Assembly: GCF_950295315.1 (NCBI RefSeq)
Contig: NC_080185.1
Location: 46,047,237-46,111,236, forward strand
Direction of reading: 5' to 3'
Source: Erinaceus europaeus
Lineage: Eukaryota; Chordata; Mammalia; Eulipotyphla; Erinaceidae
Length of the DNA stretch: 64,000 nucleotides
The notes beneath the pieces are model-generated. The model searched no databases, was not told where the DNA came from, and was given only the letters and a program-made list of their open reading frames with translations. Made by a program: the position numbers and the translations under genes. Shown piece after piece: positions 22,661 to 32,501 of the stretch (position 1 is the stretch's first letter; each line of letters begins with the position of its first letter).

Positions 22661-23242
22661 ACTTCATACATAGGAAGAAAACAAATAAAACCGATAAATT
22701 AAGCAAAGCTCAATAAAGAACATGGATTCAAAAGCACAACTAAGGCTAACAAAGAGTTGCAGAGGTGGGGCTGTAGAGAAGTGGGTGATTAAATGGACCC
22801 CGATGAAGGAATATTGGTGCTTTTGTGGGGCTGGAGGTTGGGTAACATTCTGATGATGTGAAAAATTATACTTTTGAAACACCTATAGCATTGTAAACAA
22901 AGGTTACCTTAGAAACAAAATGATTTAAAAAGAAAGAAGAATGATTATTTTGTCTACTCAGATACTCATATGGAAAAATGGAAACAAAAGAATGTACTGG
23001 CTACCTATGATTTACCAGCTTTTATGAGTCCTTGAGCATAGAAACTTTGAAGTTTAACAGGGAACAGAGATATTAACCAAAGTTCCATACAAAGTAGTAT
23101 AAAAGCACACTGTAAGACATACTACAAAGAAAAGTGAGTGATGTTATGAAATTGTATATTAGGGACACTAACTGAAAGTCAGGGGCCTCAGGGAGGGTTT
23201 ATTAATTTCTCTTCACGATGACATGCAGAAGAGCTTCACTTA
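22661..23242. other. Unassigned; start may be the HAL1-like 3' tail
   Basis: No repeat end identified; no gene. Confidence 0.35.
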
Positions 23243-23830
23243 ATTTTTATATTCTTTTTTATTAGGTATTTAATAATGAACAACAATAATGTGAGATAAG
23301 AGATATTCTTTATCCCTCTGGGAGTATGGACCAAAAATCTTTATGGCATGTGAAAGGTGGGACGTCTGGCTTCTATAACTGCTTCTTTGCTGGACATAGG
23401 CATTGGCAGATTGATCCATACTCCAGCCTGTTTCTGTCTTTCCCTAGTGGGGTAGGTCTCTGGGGAGGAAGGGTTCCAGGGTATATTGGTGAGGTCATTT
23501 CCCCAGAGAAGTCAAGTTGTCCTCATGGTAGCAGTTGCAACTTGGTGGCTTAAAATCATTAATATACGAAGCAGAACAAATTGTTTAGTAATCAGGAACC
23601 TAAAAGTAAGAATAGAGCAGATGAGGTTTGCGGGTCTTCATATTGGACGAAGCTAAGAAACCTATTTTATGTATATTCCAAGGGGCTCTTGACTTTACTA
23701 ATTTTTGCCTGAGCCTGACAGCTAACATGCAGATGGCATAAAAGTATTCTCTGGAAAGGTGGTATCAGAGCTGGGAATAAGACTAGAAATCTGGATCAGG
23801 GCAGAGAGTAGCTCCAAAATATGAAAGTAT
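23243..23830 (-). mobile_element. L1 3'UTR, older subfamily, minus
   Basis: Complement of the L1 3' terminus: TCCCTCTGGGAGTATGGACC, TCTGGCTTCTATAACTGC, CCCTAGTGGGGTAGGTCTCTGG, extending to about GAGAGTAGCTCC. ORF2 is not included (5'-truncated). Confidence 0.85.
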
Positions 23831-23989
23831 ATTCATTCATTGAGTCACCTGCAATTGGATTTCATCACTGATATAATATTTTTCTATACTTCTTCTTCAA
23901 GTCAATAATTGCATCACATCTTAGCCTTCTGAGAAATGTCTCAGATATCATGTAATTTATATTTCTTATTTTTTCTCATTGATTAAATT

Positions 23990-24265
23990 GTCCAACAGAC
24001 ATATGGAAACATGCTCAAAGTCACTATCAGAGAAATATAAATAAAGACAACAGTTTAAAGACACCACTTTACTCCTGTGAGAATGTCATACATCAAAAGA
24101 AAAGTAACAACAACTATCAGAGAGGTTATACAAGTAAAAAAAAAAAAGACCATCTACACTGTTGGTGGAGATGCAAATCAGTCCAACTTCTGCAGAGAAC
24201 AATCTGGAGAATTCTCAGAGTGCTAGAAATGGGCCTACCCTTTGACCCCACAATTCTTTAAATGT
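23990..24265 (+). pseudogene. L1 ORF2 fragment
   Basis: CATGCTCAAAGTCACTATCAG through CACTGTTGGTGGAGATGC to GACCCCACAATTC: the region around the Cys-rich motif, with frame breaks. Confidence 0.8.
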
Positions 24266-24692
24266 CTATAGTTCTTACACATAATTATGGGCTGGTGACT
24301 CACAGTGAATTAGTGTCACGGTATTTAATTTTAGCGATAAACCTTTTCCACGCTTAAGTCCTTTCTCATCATTGAAGTAAAAAATAATCTCCCTCATATT
24401 ATCTCAGTGTCTATACTTGAAAACTGTCCATAAATCAGTGATTTCAAATCACTTGGTCTAGAATCTTCTGGAATAACTTTTCTAACTGAACAATTTGGAG
24501 GTTACCCATCCCAGAAATCCTGAACAAAATAAAAACAAACTAACAAAAACTCTGAGAATTCTGTACATGAATTTGGTATTAATGAAAGCTTCTCAGAGAA
24601 ATGATCTAGAACTACTGCCTCAACATAAATTTTAGACCTATCTACCTCTACAACTCTACACATAATCAGACCTCAAGTACCACTTATTTTCT
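24266..24692. other. Unassigned sequence
   Basis: No feature recognised. Confidence 0.4.
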
Positions 24693-24812
24693 TTTCTATT
24701 TTTTTCTTAACCAGAGCAATGCTCAGCTCTGGCTTATGACAATGCTGGAGATTTAACATAGAACCTTCGGTGCTTGTAGAAGTGTTATGTTGTTTCCTCA
24801 GTCCAATACCAC
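24693..24812 (-). mobile_element. SINE fragment, minus
   Basis: TTAACCAGAGCAATGCTCAGC, CTGGCTTATGACAATGCTGG and GTTATGTTGTTTCCTCAGTCC: third SINE type. Confidence 0.65.
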
Positions 24813-24883
24813 CTATTTTCTTGTTTATGCATTCATTTGTCTTGAATGTTCGCTCTTCACAAGTCTGCCAATTGTAACCCCTG

Positions 24884-26248
24884 TTTTTTTTTTTTTTTTG
24901 CTTTCTTTTTTTTATTTAAGAAAGGATTAATTAACAAAACCATAAGGTAGGAGGGGTACAACTCCACACAATTCCCACCACCCAATCTCCATAACCCACC
25001 CCCCTCCCATGATAGCTTTCCCATTCTCTATCCCTCTGGGAGCATGGACCCAGGGTCATTGTGGGTTGCAGAAGGTAGAAGGTCTGGCTTCTGTAATTGC
25101 TTCCCCGCTGAACATGGGCGTTGACTGGTCGGTCCATATTCCCAGTCTGCCTCTCTCTTTCCCTAGTAGGGTGGGTCTCTGGGGAAGCTGAGCTCCAGGA
25201 CACATTGGTGGGGTCTTCAATCCAGGGAAGCCTGGCCAGCATCCTGGTGGCATCTGGAACCTGGTGATTGAAAAGAGAGTTAACATATGAAGCCAAACAA
25301 ATTGTTGAGCAATGATGGACCCAAAGCTTGGGATAGTGGAGAGGAAGTGTTAGGGAGGTACTCACTGAAAACTCTAGTGTACTTCTGCTTTCAGGTATAT
25401 ATTTTGCAGTAGTTTATGGGTACGTGTGAACATAGGCTCTCTCTCACAGAAACCGGTATATATCTAAGTTATGGGACTTTGTTAGAAAGTGAACCACCTG
25501 AGATGAAATTAGAGTGTACTATAAAAGGAAAGGTCTCACCCAAGTAATGAAGCTGAAGGGTTGTCATTCCACACTTGAAGTCTCTGGACACAGTCTGAGG
25601 TGAAGCATGTTGAGGTGGCAATCATTGCATTGGTTAGGTTGTGATTGGCGGATGCAATATTATTTGGTTTGGATTGGGAGACTCATACGGGAAAGTGGGC
25701 CCTATCCAAGGGTTCCAGGACTGGGGGAAGCAGGGGCTCTAGAGTGGAAATGTGGGGTTCCTGCTGTCTTAGGGTTCAAAAAGACAATCGATAGTTAATG
25801 TTATCATCACATTATTTGTTAATTGGGTTAACTTTGAAAAGTCCTTTTGTTAGGGTTTGCTGTACAGTATCCAGTATCTTGTATATAGCTGTGCAATTGG
25901 ATGCTTCTAATCTACTTGGTCTAGGCTTTTGAGAGAGTCCGCATATCAAATACACAGCCTATATATTAAAAAGATTCAGTTTGTGTTTTGAAAAACTTTG
26001 AGACATGTAATTGATTTTCCCCCTCTCATATTAATTAACTACTGATTTATATGTCTACATTTTTCTAGGAGTGTACATAAACACCATTCCCACCACCAAA
26101 AGACTGTGACCCATCGCTACCACCCACTCCCACCCCCCACTGGCCCAGGAAGCTGCATGTCTACCCCTCACCACAGGATTTTTACTTTGGTGCCCTACTT
26201 ATAATTTGATCAGGTCCTGATTTTAGTTTCCCTTTCAGATCTTCTTAC
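24884..26248 (-). other. L1 3'UTR (1.36 kb) with G-rich tract
   Basis: Reference copy of the long 3'UTR of the younger L1 subfamily, from the ORF2 stop to the poly(A). Many truncated L1s in the window are pieces of it. The C-rich block at 24974-25008 is the complement of a tract with four or more runs of G3-G5. The terminus reads TTAATTAATCCTTTCTTAAATAAA on the sense strand, which supplies the AATAAA signal. Confidence 0.9.
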
Positions 26249-27976
26249 TCAACTTCTGTTGATGAGTGGGATCATCCCATATTCATCTTTATCTTTCTGA
26301 CTTAGCTCACTTAACATAATTCCTTCTAGCTCTGTCCAAGATGGGTCAGAGAAGGTGGGTTCATTGTTCTTGATAGCTGCATAGTATTCCATTGTGTATA
26401 TATACCACAGCTTTCTCAGCCACTCATCTGTTGTTGGGCACCTGGGTTGCTTCCAGGTTTTAGCTATTATGAATTGTGCTGCTATGAACATAGGAGTACA
26501 CACCTCTTTTTGGTTGGGTGTTATGGAGTCCTTGGGGTATAACCCCAGGAGAGGAATTACTGGATCATATGGAAGCTCCATGTCTAGCCTTCTGAGAGTT
26601 TTCCAGACTGCTCACCACAGAACCTGGAACAATTTACATTCCCACCAGCAATGTAACAGGGTTCCTCTGTCCCCACATCCCCTCCAGCATTTGTTGCTGC
26701 TGTCCTTTTTGATGTATGCCATTCTTACAGGAGTGAGGTGGTATCTTAGTGTTGTCTTAATTTGCATTTGTCTGACAATCAGTGACCTAGAGCAGTTTTT
26801 CATATGTTTGTTAGTCTTTTGGATCTCCTCTGTAGTGAATGTTTTGTTCATATCATCTGCCCATTTTTGGATGGGGTCATTTGCTTTTTTGGTGCTAAGT
26901 TTGCTGAGCTCTTTATATATTTTGGTGAATAGTTTCTTGCCTGATGTATGGCATGTGAAGATCTTCTCCTATTCTGTGAGGGGTCTCTTTGTTTGTTTAA
27001 TAGTTTCTTTGGATGTGCAGAAGCTTTTCAATTTGATGTAGTCCCATTGGTTTGTTTCTGCTTTAGTCTTCCTTGCAATTGGGTTTGATTCATCAAAGAT
27101 GTCCTTGATGTGTAGGTGGGCAAGTGTTTTACCAATGTTTTCCTCTAAGTATTTGATTGTTTCTGGTCTGACATCTAGGTCTTTGATCCATTTGGAGTGG
27201 ATTTTTGTTTCTGGTGAGATAAAGTGGTTCCATTTTATTCTTCTACATGTTACAACCCAGTTTTCCCAGCACCATTTATTGAAGAGAGCCTCCTTTTTCC
27301 ATTTAATCCTTTGGGCCCCCTTATGAAAGATTAGATGTCCATAGGTGTGGGGATTTATTTCTGGGCTTTCAATTCTGTTCCACTGGTCTGTGTGCCTATT
27401 TTTGTTCCAGTACCATGCTGTTTTGGTGATGATGGCTTTGTAATATTGTTTAAGGTCTGGGAGTGTGATGCCTCCATTTCTGTTTCTTTTCCTCAAGATG
27501 GTTTTGGCAATTCTAGGTGTTTTCAGGTTCCAGATAAATGATTGTAGTGTTTGTTCTATTCTCTTAAAGAGGCTTGGTGGAACTTTGATGGGTATTGCAT
27601 TAAATGTTTATATGGCTCTGAGGAGAATATTCATTTTGATGATATTTATTCATCCTATCCATGAGCATGGGATATCTTTCCATTTCTTGGTATCAGTTTC
27701 TATTTCCTTGAGTAGTGACTCATACTTTTCAGCATAAAAGTCTTTCACTTCTTTGGTCAACTTTATTCCTAGGTATTTGATTGATTTTGCTGAAACAGTA
27801 AATGGGAGTGATTTCTGGATGTCTTCTTCTTCAGATTTAGTGTTTGCATAAAGAAATTCCACTGATTTTTGTACATTGATTTTGTAGCCTGATACCTTGC
27901 TATATTGCCTAATAACTTCCAGTAATTTTCTACTGGATTCTTTAGGTCTTTCTATGTATACTATCATTTCATCTGC
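26249..27976 (-). pseudogene. L1 ORF2: L1 ORF2, C-terminal half (decayed)
   Basis: Resumes after the provirus within the reverse transcriptase active-site box (DMIVYIE on this side) and ends at the TGA after IPLINRS at 26249. Frames surviving in pieces are 27967-27650, 27496-26969, 26851-26612 and 26581-26249, so there are several frameshifts or stops. The C-terminal zinc-knuckle-like motif C-x3-C-x7-H-x4-C is intact in the 26851-26612 frame (CWRGC...HCWWEC). This part would hold the end of the RT, the linker and the Cys domain needed for RNP function. Confidence 0.9.
27971..27976. repeat. Target-site duplication ATCTGC (left)
   Basis: Perfect match to 30345-30350. Six bases is the usual length for class II (betaretrovirus-like) endogenous elements. 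Confidence 0.9.
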
Positions 27977-28362
27977 TGTTGTTAAAATTCGTAGGCTCTA
28001 GCTGGCTGGTCTAGCTTAACGGGCGGGTAACAGAGACGCGGAGACAACGGCTGGGCAGGGAAGCTGTATTTCTTTATTCAGGAACAACGATTCGTAAACT
28101 AAGACAAACTAATCACCAAACAGAACTCTGCTGTCTCTTTGCGGTGGCACAAGCACTCTCTCTTCCTCTCGAACTCAGTAACCCTCTCTTACTCTGTCAC
28201 TCTGGAACTCAGGAACTCTCTCTTACTCTCGAACTCTGCAACTCTGTCACTCTGGAACTCTGGCAGGGTCCCTAGGGGCGGGGCCAAGAGGGCCCGTGAA
28301 ATTAACAGAACTGATGCAATTCTCTTGGCGGGGGAGAACTACCCAATGTAAAGCATATAACA
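27977..28362 (-). repeat. Proviral 3' LTR
   Basis: TGTTGTTAAAATTCG to CATATAACA on the plus strand. An AATAAA signal lies on the minus strand (TTTATT at 28073-28078). The middle (28140-28262) is a degenerate CTCTGGAACTCT-type minisatellite whose unit count differs between the two LTRs. Confidence 0.92.
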
Positions 28363-28364
28363 AT

Positions 28365-28381
28365 TCCCCCTTTTCTTTTTA
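28365..28381 (-). other. Polypurine tract
   Basis: Reads AAAAAGAAAAGGGGGAA on the sense (minus) strand, directly before the 3' LTR. It is the plus-strand primer site in LTR elements and fixes the orientation. Confidence 0.85.
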
Positions 28382-29105
28382 ACTAAATGACTATAGTATC
28401 AAGGGTGTGGGGTGAACAGAAACCTATATCGTACAGGCATTTTTTTAAAAAAGAAACTGGCACAAACTAAACTTTATCAGCTTAAAAAAACATTTCTTGC
28501 CTCTGGGGGCTACTTGCCTCAACGGGCATTTGCATGGGGGTGGGGAACGGCCTAGAGTCCCAAAGGCAGCTGGCTGCAACTTACTATGAAACAAAACTTG
28601 TTATTAGCATATCTACTGCACAATCCAACGTTTCTAATAGAGAAGGAATTTGAGACTTTTACATATCAGCAACGTCTTTAACCTTTTGTTACACCCATTC
28701 AAGATGGAGACACACCCTAGGTCCTAGGGCCGGAGAGGAAACCTCAGGCATGAGAATAATTAGCATAGCCACTGTGAGATCTACCATTTCTAATAGAGAA
28801 GGTAATGGAGAGTTTTACATATCAACAAGTCTATTTAACCTTTTGTTTAGACCAACTTAGTTAAAATATATTGATTGTTAACTAATTTTTACCTCAGACT
28901 TTAAATGTAAGTTAATTTTATCTTTATGAGAATTACGTCGAAAACCTTTTTCATTTAACTTTGTCTAGTAAGAATTTAGCCTTAAAGTTACTGTTTACCA
29001 AACTTTAAACACACACATAAACATGGTCATTAATACACGAGGAGAGAAACCTTTGTTACGAAGACATGTCATTTTAAACACGAATGTAAATCTGTACTGT
29101 CTTAG
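28382..29105 (-). repeat. Proviral internal 3' region with a direct repeat
   Basis: No open frame. Two related blocks of about 90 bp at 28605-28693 and 28757-28848 share TTTCTAATAGAGAAGG, TTTTACATATCA and TTTAACCTTTTGTT. Nothing resembling an envelope or polymerase gene is visible. Confidence 0.75.
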
Positions 29106-29302
29106 TTGTTGGGGGGGGTTCGCCATCCGGAGGTGGCTTCCCATGCAGCTTCACTATTAGGAATTGCAGGTTGCGATCTCTGCACAAGTCTCTGCGTACT
29201 CCAGCTTGTCTGTCTTCAGACCGGACCGGCGGCTGGAGATCTCGTGTGCCCAGTTTCGGCAGGGAGCCTGGGGGTCCAGGAGGCCCGGGATTGTTCCAGA
29301 AT

Positions 29303-29887
29303 TTATAGAAGAAGGCAGGCGGGCCAGCATTGTAAAAGGCGTGGGCTTAGGTGCCCAGGGGTGGTGGCCATGATAGGCCGCCGCGGCCCTGCCCCATGGC
29401 CCTGCCATGTCTGCTGCCCTGCTCGCAGTGGCCGAGCTCGTGGAGGGATCACACGTCCAGTGCCCTGCGCCACGCGGTGGAGAGCCGGCTCCTGTGGGCT
29501 GGCCTGCGTTCGGGCATCGGGCTCTTGCGTGGTGGAATCGGGCTCCAGCGTGTTGGCATCGGGCTCCAGCATGTTGGCATGGGGCTCCTGGGGCTCTTGT
29601 GTGCTGGCGTAGGCCTCCTGTGGGCTGCGGGGTTGCGGGGCTGCGGGCGCGGTGCGTGGGGTTGTCTGGGCGCAGCCGGCTGGCTGGCTGTTTAACCAGG
29701 TGAAAACAGCAGCTCCACGCCTCGCCTCCTGCCCGCTGACTCTTCCCACTGGCTGTTCTGAGTTCGCCCGAGCGAGTGGAAACCACAGAGTGGTCCAGAG
29801 ATAAATGTTCCAGAAACAGCAAAACTGTCTCATGAAGAAAGAGCAGAGGCCTTTGGAGATCTCTTCACAAGCAGAAGAGAAGGCCAT
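29303..29887 (-). CDS. Proline-rich frame in provirus, function unknown
   Basis: A 194-codon frame beginning at a true ATG (29887), 51 bases past the primer-binding site on the sense strand. Rich in Pro, Ala, Gln and Arg; its middle has 7-residue repeats of the type E-P-D-x-x-T-x from a 21-bp tandem unit (about 29515-29600). I see no matrix, capsid or zinc-knuckle features. An overlapping second frame (29822-29157) is also open, as expected of GC-rich sequence, so coding is doubtful. It could be the remains of a gag start or pure leader. Confidence 0.2.
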   Translation of the reverse strand: MAFSSACEEISKGLCSFFMRQFCCFWNIYLWTTLWFPLARANSEQPVGRVSGQEARRGAAVFTWLNSQPAGCAQTTPRTAPAAPQPRSPQEAYASTQEPQEPHANMLEPDANTLEPDSTTQEPDARTQASPQEPALHRVAQGTGRVIPPRARPLRAGQQTWQGHGAGPRRPIMATTPGHLSPRLLQCWPACLLL

Positions 29888-29937
29888 AGTGCATAGGTAG
29901 CCAAATTGTCTTTACTTATCTGAGAGATGCGCAGGTC

Positions 29938-29955
29938 AGGTCCACGTGGGTGCCA
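29938..29955 (-). other. Primer-binding site, tRNA-Lys type likely
   Basis: TGGCACCCACGTGGACCT on the sense strand, two bases inside the 5' LTR. It resembles the lysine-tRNA binding sites used by many class II elements, with mismatches. The tRNA assignment is my inference. Confidence 0.7.
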
Positions 29956-29957
29956 TT

Positions 29958-30344
29958 TGTTGTTAAAATTTCATAGGCTCTTGCCCGGTGGGTAGCTTCA
30001 TGGGCGGGTAACAGAGACGCAGAGACAACGGCTGGGCAGGGAAGCTGTATTTCTTTATTCAGGAACAATGATTCATAAACTAAGACAAACTAATCACCAA
30101 ACAGAACTCTGCTGTCTCTTTGTGGCGGCGCAAGCACTCCCTCTCTGCAACTGAGAAACTCTCTAACTCTGAAACTCTTCCACTGTGGAACTCTGTCTTA
30201 CCCTGTCACTCCAAAACTCTAAACTCAGGAACCCTCTGTCGGGGTTCCTTGGGGCGGGGCCAAGCAGGCCCGCGAAATTAACTGGACTGATCCAATTCTC
30301 TTGGAGGGGGAGGGCTAGAACAAACCAATGTAAAGCATACGACA
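29958..30344 (-). repeat. Proviral 5' LTR
   Basis: TGTTGTTAAAATTTCA to GCATACGACA on the plus strand. It shares the TTTCTTTATTCAGGAACAA block with the other LTR and has a shorter CTCTGAAACTCT minisatellite. Confidence 0.92.
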
Positions 30345-32442
30345 ATCTGCAAATAGTGAGAGCTTGATTTCTTCCCTTCCAATCTGTATTCCTTTGATTT
30401 CTTTCTCTTGCCTGATTGCTATGGCAAGAACTTCCAATACTATGTTGAAGAGTAACGGTGACAGTGGACAGCCCTGTCTAGTCCCCAATCTGAGGGGGAA
30501 TGCTTTCAGCTTCTGTCCATTGAGTATGATGTTGGCTGTAGGTTTGCTATATATAGACTCCACTATCTTGAGGAATTTCTCATCTATTCCCATTTTTTGT
30601 AGAGTTTTGAGCATGAATGGGTGTTGGATCTTGTCAAAGGCTTTCTCTGCATCTATTGAGATAATCATGTGGTTTATGGCTTTGCTTTTATTGATGTGGT
30701 GAATGACATTGATTGACTTACGGATGTTGAAACAGCCTTGCATTCCTGGGATGAATCCCACTTGGTCGTGATGAACAATCTTTTTGATATGTTGCTGGAT
30801 TTGGTTGACCAAGATCTTGTTAATATTTTGGCACCTATGTTCATCAGATATATTGGTTTGTAGTTTTCCTTTTTTGTTCTGTCCCTATCAGCTTTTGGTA
30901 TCAGGGTGATGTTGGCTTCATAGAAGGTGGAAGGGAGTATTCCTGTTTCTTCAATCTTATGGAATAGCTTAAGAAGTATGGGTATTAACTGTTTCCTGAA
31001 AGTTTTGTAGAATTCATTTGTGAAGCCATCTGGTCCAGGACTTTTGTTGTTGGGGAGATTCTTAATAACTGTTTCAATTTCTTTGTGATTGGTGCATTTA
31101 GATTTTGTAGTTCTTCTTGGTTCAGTTTTGGAAGGGCATATGTTTCTAGGAATTGTTCCATTTCTTCCAGATTCTCTAGCTTGGTGGCATATAGTTCTTT
31201 ATAGAAGTTTCGCAGGATTCTCTGGATTTCTGTGGTGTCAGTTGTGAAATCTCCTCCATCATTTACAATTCTATTAATTTGAGTCTTCTCTCTTTTTTGT
31301 TTGGTGAGTCTGGCTATGGATTTGCCAATTTTGTTTAATCTTTCAAAGAACCAACATTTGGCTTCATTGATCTTATGTATGGTTCTTTTATTTTCGATGT
31401 TGTTTATTTCTGCTCGAACTTTAGTGATTTCTGTCCTTCTGGTTGCTTTAGGGTTCCTTTGTTCCTCTTCCTCTAAGTCCTTTAGGTGTGCAGTAAGTTC
31501 GTTCATTTGAGCTTCTTCTTGGTGTTTAATATGTGATTGTATGGCTATAAGTTTCCCTGTCAGTACTGCTTTAGCTGTGTCCCAAATATTTTGATAGGTT
31601 GTGTCTTCATTTTCATTAGTTTCTTGGAACATTTGAATTTCCTGCTTGAGTGAGTCTCTGACCCAGTGGTTCTAAAGGAGCATGTTGTTTAGTTTCCAAT
31701 TTCTGTGTCTTTTAATAATTTTCTGTTTGTTGTTAAATGTTAGTTTTATTACACTGTGGTCTGAGAAGTTACTTGGGATTATTTCAATGTTCTTGAATTT
31801 ATTGATGCTGTCTTTGTGGCCTAACATGTGGTCTATCCTTGAGTATGTGTTATGTGGATTTGAAAAGAAGGTGTATTCAAGTTTTTTGGGGTGGAGGAGT
31901 CTGAAAATGTCCAAGAGGTCTAGTCTGTCGATCTCTTCATTCAATTCTCTTGTATCTTTATTGGTTCTCTGCTTTGTTGATCTGTCTAAGTGTGAGAGTG
32001 GGGTATTGAAGTCTCCCACTATTATTGTATTACTATTGATGTATTTTTGAAGTTCTTTCAGTAGGTGCTTGATGTATTTAGATGGTCCCTCATTGGGTGC
32101 ATAGATGTTAATAATTGTTAAGTCTTCTTGGCTGATTGATCCTCTAATCATTATATAATGCCCTTGCCTATCTTTTATTACTTTATTTATTTTAAAGTCT
32201 ATCATGTCTGAGATGAGAATGGCTGTTCCTGCCCTTTTTTGTGGTCTGTTAGCCTGTATGATAGTTTTCCATCCTTTCACTTTAAGTCTGTGTTTATCTT
32301 GTTGTGACAGATGGGATTCTTGCAAGCAGCATATGGTTGGGTTATGTTTTCTGATCCATCCCCCCACCCTGTGACTTTTGATGGGTGAGTTTAAGCCATT
32401 GACATTTATTGATATTATGGATTTAATGTATTGTAGTGCCAT
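30345..32442 (-). pseudogene. L1 ORF2: L1 ORF2, endonuclease and RT N-terminal half
   Basis: Starts at a true ATG (32442), 59 bp after the ORF1 stop. Apurinic-like endonuclease motifs are visible: NVNGLN near residue 13, QESH near 41, VGDFNTPLS, RIDHMLG and SDHS. A TAG stop at 31674-31672 ends this 256-codon frame. The next frame (31632-30985) shifts at about 31085 through a 4-base loss relative to the copy at 63.6 kb. The RT region 30812-30345 keeps [12 protein letters not shown] and ends at FAD, where the provirus interrupts the active-site box. ORF2p would nick target DNA and copy L1 RNA; this copy cannot encode it. Confidence 0.93.
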
Positions 32443-32501
32443 TGTTAAAAAATTTTGTTTGCTCTGATATATTGCAAGTATTATAGTGATGTTCTTGATT
32501 A

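Larger units (their letters stand above)
27977..30344 (-). mobile_element. LTR provirus, class II-like, internally deleted
   Basis: Two LTRs of 386 and 387 bp, both TG...CA on the plus strand, bounded by ATCTGC duplications, with 1,595 bp between them. The orientation is minus: a primer-binding site lies next to the LTR at the right and a polypurine tract next to the LTR at the left. No recognisable gag, protease, polymerase or envelope domain remains, so this is a non-autonomous or heavily deleted copy. The two LTRs differ at many positions (roughly one in ten by eye in the first 180 bp), so the insertion is not recent. It sits inside L1 ORF2 and is younger than that L1. Confidence 0.92.

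Noticed and set aside
26394..27041. 215-codon plus-strand frame with membrane-like hydrophobic residues
   Set aside because: Antisense of L1 ORF2; its residues mirror the complement of the Cys-motif and linker region.
29106..29612. 168-codon plus-strand frame in the provirus
   Set aside because: Antisense to the provirus; first codon is TTG; openness follows from GC-rich tandem repeats.
27977..30344. CRISPR array or bacterial repeat system suggested by regular CTCTGGAACTCT units
   Set aside because: The units are a degenerate LTR minisatellite, not equal repeats with unique spacers, and the DNA is mammalian.
31682..32050. 122-codon hydrophobic plus-strand frame, repeated at 63036-62668 minus
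   Set aside because: Antisense shadow of the L1 endonuclease region; conserved only because the L1 copies are homologous.
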